Made by a program: the position numbers and the translations under genes. A stretch of DNA of 64,000 nucleotides from NCBI RefSeq assembly GCF_020497125.1, contig NC_059074.1, forward strand, positions 197,790,915-197,854,914. The letters run 5' to 3'. The stretch's first letter is position 1. The number at the start of each line of letters is the position of its first letter. The notes under the pieces were generated by a model. That model did no database searches and was not told the origin of the DNA. It was given only the letters and a program-made list of their open reading frames with translations. Positions 59,098 through 64,000 of the stretch are shown in pieces. Source of the DNA: Mauremys mutica (taxonomy: Eukaryota > Chordata > Testudines > Geoemydidae).

Positions 59098-59324
59098 CAC
59101 TATTTCTTATGTTTAGCATTTTACAGTGTAAATATTTGTAATAAAAATAATAATATAAAGCGAGCACTATACACTTTGTATTCAGTGTTGTAATAGAAAT
59201 CAAATATTTGAAAATGTAGAAAAACATCCAAAATATTTAATAAATTTCAGTTGGTGTTCTATTGTTTAACAGTGCGATTAATCACGTGAGTTAACTGCAA
59301 TTAATCGACAGCCCTAGTTAAAAC

Positions 59325-61349
59325 AGTTTGTATGTAGAAGTTATGATTTTCTCACAGTGGGCAAGTGCCCTTTAGAGACCTTCTGAAAGAAACAGAGTTC
59401 CCTGTATCAGGAAAATGATTTTCACTTCCTTGAAGTCAATGATTTTATCAACTAAAATGACAACTTAAATCAGTTAATAATATGTCCTATTTAACTCATG
59501 AATAATTAAAGTGTAGCCAGCTCATTTACATCAAATGTTTCACTGGCAGTTTCAACAGAAAAATGCATCACTTCAGTTTGAAGATTTCAGTTTCTGTTTT
59601 TGATTTCAATAACTGAATACATTTGTAATATGAAAAACTAATTTATAAATGACACTAGATACTTCTCACACTAGTAAATATTCAGTAATATTGTACTTCA
59701 GTTCCAAAAGCATCATGTAAAAGTGAACAGGGCCTCGCTGTTTGACATTTTCTTTGAACGAAAAGGAATAACTTAAATCATCCAAAGAAAGTGACTGTTT
59801 TGAAAGTGAAGATCTGAATGAAAATATTTTTTTGGTGAAAACACACTTCTCATTCAACTCAAGAGAAGAGTGTGTGTGTATGTTGGGGGCAGGGAGGAAT
59901 GTGGACTATTAAACACATAAGCAGTATTTGCCCACAAACAGGGGATCATAAGAGACACAAATATTACAAAGGATATCATGTGGAGCCATCCCTGGCCTCT
60001 ATTCTTAAGGCCTTTCCGCTAATTTTATTTACTGTGCAATCTATGCACCAGAAGTCCTGATGCTGGTCCATGATCAGCCTACCACTATTAATATAAATTT
60101 GGCAAATTATTATCATTCTACCCTGAAAAAATCCTTGAGATATTATGTAGCAACTACTTAAGAGTTTTTAAAAGGAGGGGGGAAATATTTAGAAGACCTA
60201 CCTACCTAACCAAGAGACATGCCAACATTTTTTCAAGGGTTACATTAAGGATTATCCATCCACCTTCCTAATTCCTCTTATGGTATTATTCTTGAAGAGC
60301 TTTCTTGAGCTAATATATTTACTGTTCTGCCAAACTTTCAAGTTTTAGTTGCTCTTGTTGTTCAGTGTTTATTTAAAAAAAAACATCTTTAGACAAATAT
60401 ATTTTAGCAATTCAATATTCTAGCAGGCAATAAAGAGATTTAATTTTGCTCTTAAAGAGATACAATCAACTTAAACGTCGCACTTTTATCTATCTAATAA
60501 ACTTCCGTTAATCTTAGATATTATTTTTAACTGAAAGTTCACAGTTTGGTTTTGCATTTTACAGCACTTTGTGTAGAACATTTCCATTGTTTGCCCTGTT
60601 TATGCAGGGCTTTCACACAACAAACTTGGAGATTTTTATTTTTTAATGTTGCTGTAAAACCACAAATATGGCAAGGGGACTTGGGGAGGCCAACTTAGCT
60701 CCTGAAACCACTTCTGCATTTTTTTTTTAAAAACTACCCTTAAAAATACAAGCCTTATTATAAGAGGACAAATTTTACCCTCAGTTACTTCAAATTTACA
60801 CCCCTTGATTTCCATTACAGTTAATGAAGTGACTACAGATTTACACCAGTTCAACAGATCAGAATTTGGATAATTTCAACCATTGTCTTGTAAATTGAGA
60901 TGATACATCAAGTTATGGTGTCAAATAGAATCATGGGGTTAAAAAGGACCACAAGGGTCATCTAGCTTAACTCCCAAAACAACTATTCACTGCCTGTATC
61001 TGTTAGAAACTATTACAAATGGGCCAGAGTAAACATGTTTTTCATAAGAATTGGTTGTCTTTTTATTAAGTTGAGATGGACCAAAAGGTTAAGTAACAAA
61101 ACTTTTGCAACGATCAAGAAAGAGGTACCACCAATGCACTTGTTCAATCACTTGCATGTGCCTTCATGAACGTAATAAGTAACTTGTTTACTTCTAACAC
61201 ACACACACAGAAAACAGTTCTCTGGAACACTCAACATTTCAGGGACTTGACAGTCCCAGTTCAAATTCAGCCCAGGTCAGGAGCAAAGAGAGAAAAGAAC
61301 AGTCTACTACCAGAAGCCTACTTGGTTGCTTACATGAAATCAGTGGGTG
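59325..61349. other. AT-rich non-coding stretch with CR1 scrap
   Basis: A short reverse CR1 3' end lies at about 60925-60975 (aatcatggggttaaaaagga, ccacaagggtcatctagctt). A weak self-complementary old repeat lies at 60775-60885 (tttacaccccttgatttcca ... gatttacaccagttcaac). Otherwise nothing. Confidence 0.5.
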
Positions 61350-61613
61350 CAGGGGCTGCTCCAGGCACCAGCACGCCAAGCGCATGCTTGGGGCGGCAAG
61401 CCACGGGGGGGCGCTCTGCCGGTCGCCGCGAGGGCGGCAGGCAGGTTGTCTTCGGAAGCATGCCTGCGGAGGGTCTGCTGGTCCCGCGGCTTCGGCGGAC
61501 CTGCCGCAGGCGGTACCGCCGAATCCGCGGGACCGGGGACCTCCCGCAGGCAAGCCGCTGAAGACAGCCTGCCTGCCATGCTTGGGGCGGCAAAATACCT
61601 AGAGCTGCCCCTG
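61350..61613. mobile_element. 264-bp hAT MITE, CpG-rich
   Basis: Ends caggggctgctccaggc and cctagagctgcccctg are inverted copies. A perfect 8-bp duplication AGTGGGTG flanks it (61342-61349 and 61614-61621). Inside, gcatgcttggggcggcaa occurs at both ends as a direct repeat, and the centre pairs tctgctggtcccgcggcttc with gaatccgcgggaccgggg. The interior is over 65% G+C by eye, against AT-rich flanks. The many overlapping frames on both strands are composition artefacts. Confidence 0.95.
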
Positions 61614-61621
61614 AGTGGGTG

Positions 61622-62672
61622 GCATCAATCCACTTAATCAGAAAATTGTCCATACCACAGACTCCCAGTTGATACCCTTATCAGTGTCTCAGAAGATGCA
61701 CCAGGGACTAATGAAAAACAAACTATTGTGTAGTCAGCCTTCCTGGGTCAATGGCTGAGGTATGCAGAGTAATGCACTACCACTGCCCATAGCATAAGCC
61801 TCCCATGCATAAATGGAGAATTTCATTTTCATCCCAACAGCTCTTGAAAGAGGTATCGTTGTACAAAATATTTTATGAGGGAATTCTACTACTTTAACTG
61901 AATGTCTATGCTCATTTTAAGTGCTTGTTTTCTGAAAACACAACAACAAGAAGCTTCAGATTTGCAAGTTCAATCCATAACTTGCAGCTCAATATCGTGT
62001 GCTCTGATAAATCTATCAAACAAATATAATGCAGTCCAAAAATTGGTGAATTAAATTCGAGAGACTATTGTTTTACACTTATAAGATATAAACAAACACT
62101 TCAACATCATTTGTAGCCTACCTACGTCAAAGATAATTTTGGGCTATAAATTTAACAGGATATTTTTCTTTCGTGTACAAGTTAATAATAAGAACTACAT
62201 CATGGGACAGAAGCATGAGCATTGATTTCTAGAGATTCAACAACACTGTAAATAAAATGCAGTGTGAAAGCCATATTGCTTGAGCCTACAGTATAGTGAC
62301 AGCAGGGACATAATGCAGGGATCACAGACACAAACATGAAAAGCAATAGGGGAAGGAAAAATGGCTTTCAGGATGAAAGGCTTGGATTATTTTCTAAGAA
62401 CTGTATTCATCCTAAAAATATGACTCTCTACTTCCTGCAGGGTTTATGTAACAAAAGATGTTCTAAAACAGCGCTGCATATTTGTGCTTGAAAACTGTTA
62501 TGTATTTTCTGCTGAAAATTGCATTTGTGCATTCAAATATTTCACTGTCCACTTCCCACCTAGTTTTGCAAATTGCATTTTTTGTTCATGCAAATGTTGC
62601 ACAAATATAGTATATAAAGGATCCCTCAAGTTGCACTGTGTCTTAAATGCAGGGTCCTTTTAAAGAATTTGT
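61622..62672. other. AT-rich non-coding stretch
   Basis: No gene, no transposon ends recognised. Confidence 0.5.
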
Positions 62673-62680
62673 GTTACAAA

Positions 62681-63035
62681 TAGAGTCCTACCAAATTCAT
62701 GGTCCATTTTGGTCAATTTCACGGTCATAGGATTTAAAAAAATCATAAATTTCATGATTTCAGCTATTTAAATCTGAAATTTCATGGTGTTGTAATTGTA
62801 GGGGTCCTGACCAAAAAAGGAGTTGTGGGGGGGTCGCAAGGTTATTGCATGTGGGGGGGTGCGGTGCTGCTACCCATACTTCTGCGCTGCTGCTGGCAGC
62901 GGTGCTGCCTTCAGAGCTGGGCAGCTAGAGAGCTCCCCCCATGAGAATTGTATAGTATAGGGGAAAAGCACACAAAAGACCAGATTTCATGATCTGTGAC
63001 ACATTTTTTATGGCCAGGAATTTGATAGGGCCCTA
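62681..63035. mobile_element. 355-bp hAT MITE
   Basis: Ends tagagtcctaccaaattcat and gaatttgatagggcccta are inverted copies. The 8-bp flanks GTTACAAA (62673-62680) and GTTATATA (63036-63043) agree at six positions. Subterminal pairs are aatttcatgatttcagc against accagatttcatgatctgtg (partly direct). The centre (62810-62935) is GC-rich with poly-G runs and a gcgctgctgctggcagcgg hairpin. Confidence 0.85.
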
Positions 63036-63043
63036 GTTATATA

Positions 63044-64000
63044 TACAGATGAAATCTTATTACTAATGAAATATAAGGTGAATAACTTCGTGCTTTAATG
63101 GTTGCTCTCCTGGACAGATGCATTTTCAGGATGGTTTAATAAAACTGTACATGTCTATTACTAAAATATCAATGGTCATCAGGAGACTAGAGTCACAAAA
63201 ATATTTGTTGCTCCCCATACCGCAGATTTTCTTTTTGAAACATCCCAAGTAATGCAGATGATAATGAAAGAAATGACTGATTTTAATTTCAGTAAGCAAT
63301 GGAGTGTATCTACCTGATGTTTTTTCTGCCAGCTTACAAAGGCTGAAGGAAGTGTGCTTTGGATACCTTCAATTAAAGGAAGGAGGGTCGTTAATCTTTA
63401 CTGTCAATGCAGAGCTCTGCTCAGTTTGGTTCTGCTGCATGCAGCTTGTTGCATATGACCAATCCATCTGATTTCACCTTGATGCTATACTAGAACTTCT
63501 GAATACATGGTTTATTCTTCTGTCACACAGGGACTTTTAGCATGGAGAAGTCCCTTTGTCATAGGTTCAACTCTTGAACACTTGTATACCAACAAATTGT
63601 TTATCTTCAAATACTCAATTTGCCCAAATCCCATTAACCACTGTTTATACCAATTATTCTTACAAGTTGTTCTTTGTTAGTTAATTTCTTCCCTATGCTT
63701 ATTACTCTCCATACAAAGAATTCTTCCTTGATATCTGTAGGGCCTAGTATTCCATTCTTTTTGTATTTATCAGTTGTTTAAATATCTGTGCAACATCTCT
63801 TGATAGGACAGACTTTGGGAAACCTATACTAGCGTATACATTTATTATAACCATCTGCAGCAACAGTGAGTTCCCCAATAACCAGAGACCTGCTAATACT
63901 CAGAGTGGCAATTTGATCTGACCTCGTATTCATTGATTTGTCCCAGTTTTCAATTATCTGTCTCCAATAGCTAGCACAACAATATAAATGTCCAAAATTA
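63044..64000. other. AT-rich non-coding end of window
   Basis: No gene or repeat recognised. Confidence 0.5.

Larger units (their letters stand above)
57214..59316. mobile_element. Palindromic hAT element with arms of about 600 bp, itself invaded twice
   Basis: Ends tagggctgtcaagc and cgacagcccta, flanked by a perfect 8-bp duplication GTTAAAAC (57206-57213 and 59317-59324). The left arm (57214 to about 57840) and right arm (about 58270 to 59316, minus two insertions) are inverted copies: for example ttaatcgagctgttaaacaa against attgtttaacagtgcgatta, and tgctgcccgcttcttattta against aataagaagtgggcagcatt. The right arm holds a pogo MITE (58653-58850) and a Penelope-like fold-back (58868-59097). 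The unique centre encodes part of a hAT transposase. Confidence 0.92.

Noticed and set aside
61166..61653. Six overlapping frames of 70-130 residues on both strands
   Set aside because: They coincide with the CpG-rich 264-bp MITE; stop-codon scarcity from composition explains them.

Overview
This window looks like intergenic or intronic DNA from a large, AT-rich vertebrate genome, most likely a cryptodiran turtle. The pointers are two tRNA-derived SINE copies that end in a CR1-like tail (the Cry I type known from turtles), CR1 LINE 3' ends, Penelope-like fold-back fragments, many hAT and Harbinger MITEs and a tyrosine-recombinase (DIRS) retrotransposon. I found no host protein exon, host RNA gene, CRISPR array or bacterial feature that I can defend. 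Every open frame that makes biological sense belongs to a transposable element. Family names come from recalled consensus features, not from a search.

Layout. 1-2709 is AT-rich and featureless. 2710-8740 is a nearly full-length DIRS element on the minus strand. Its order is right inverted terminal repeat, Gag with a Cys/His cluster and an RS-rich domain, reverse transcriptase/RNase H, tyrosine recombinase, internal complementary region, left inverted repeat. It carries several nonsense codons and frameshifts and a changed RT active site (YLDN). 8741-27300 is mostly single-copy-looking DNA with one reverse SINE, two Harbinger-like MITEs, a pogo-like MITE and the GC-rich end of a hAT element. 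27466-28990 holds two inverted copies of one repeat; one copy carries a MITE and the other shows the empty site. 34110-36400 holds a CR1 end and a forward SINE.

37258-42225 is a nest. A broken Tigger/pogo transposase (minus) is split by a hAT element with a perfect 8-bp target duplication, and that hAT contains a TTAGGG-bearing minisatellite. The Tigger 5' end abuts a CR1 3' portion, which holds its own 105-bp hAT MITE. 42438-42688 is another hAT MITE. 46440-47735 is a second CR1 region holding a Penelope-like fold-back and a tRNA-like SINE. 50044-51660 holds a Harbinger-like MITE and a hAT with a G-rich array related to the one in the first nest. 57214-59316 is a palindromic hAT element with arms of about 600 bp, invaded by a pogo MITE and a second Penelope-like fold-back. 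61350-61613 and 62681-63035 are two more hAT MITEs.

The most interesting signals are the hammerhead-ribozyme-like cores in both Penelope-like pieces, the complete DIRS end/ICR logic with an RS-rich Gag, the unusual palindromic hAT coding for the same transposase end on both arms, and two unrelated hAT elements sharing a G-rich tandem unit.
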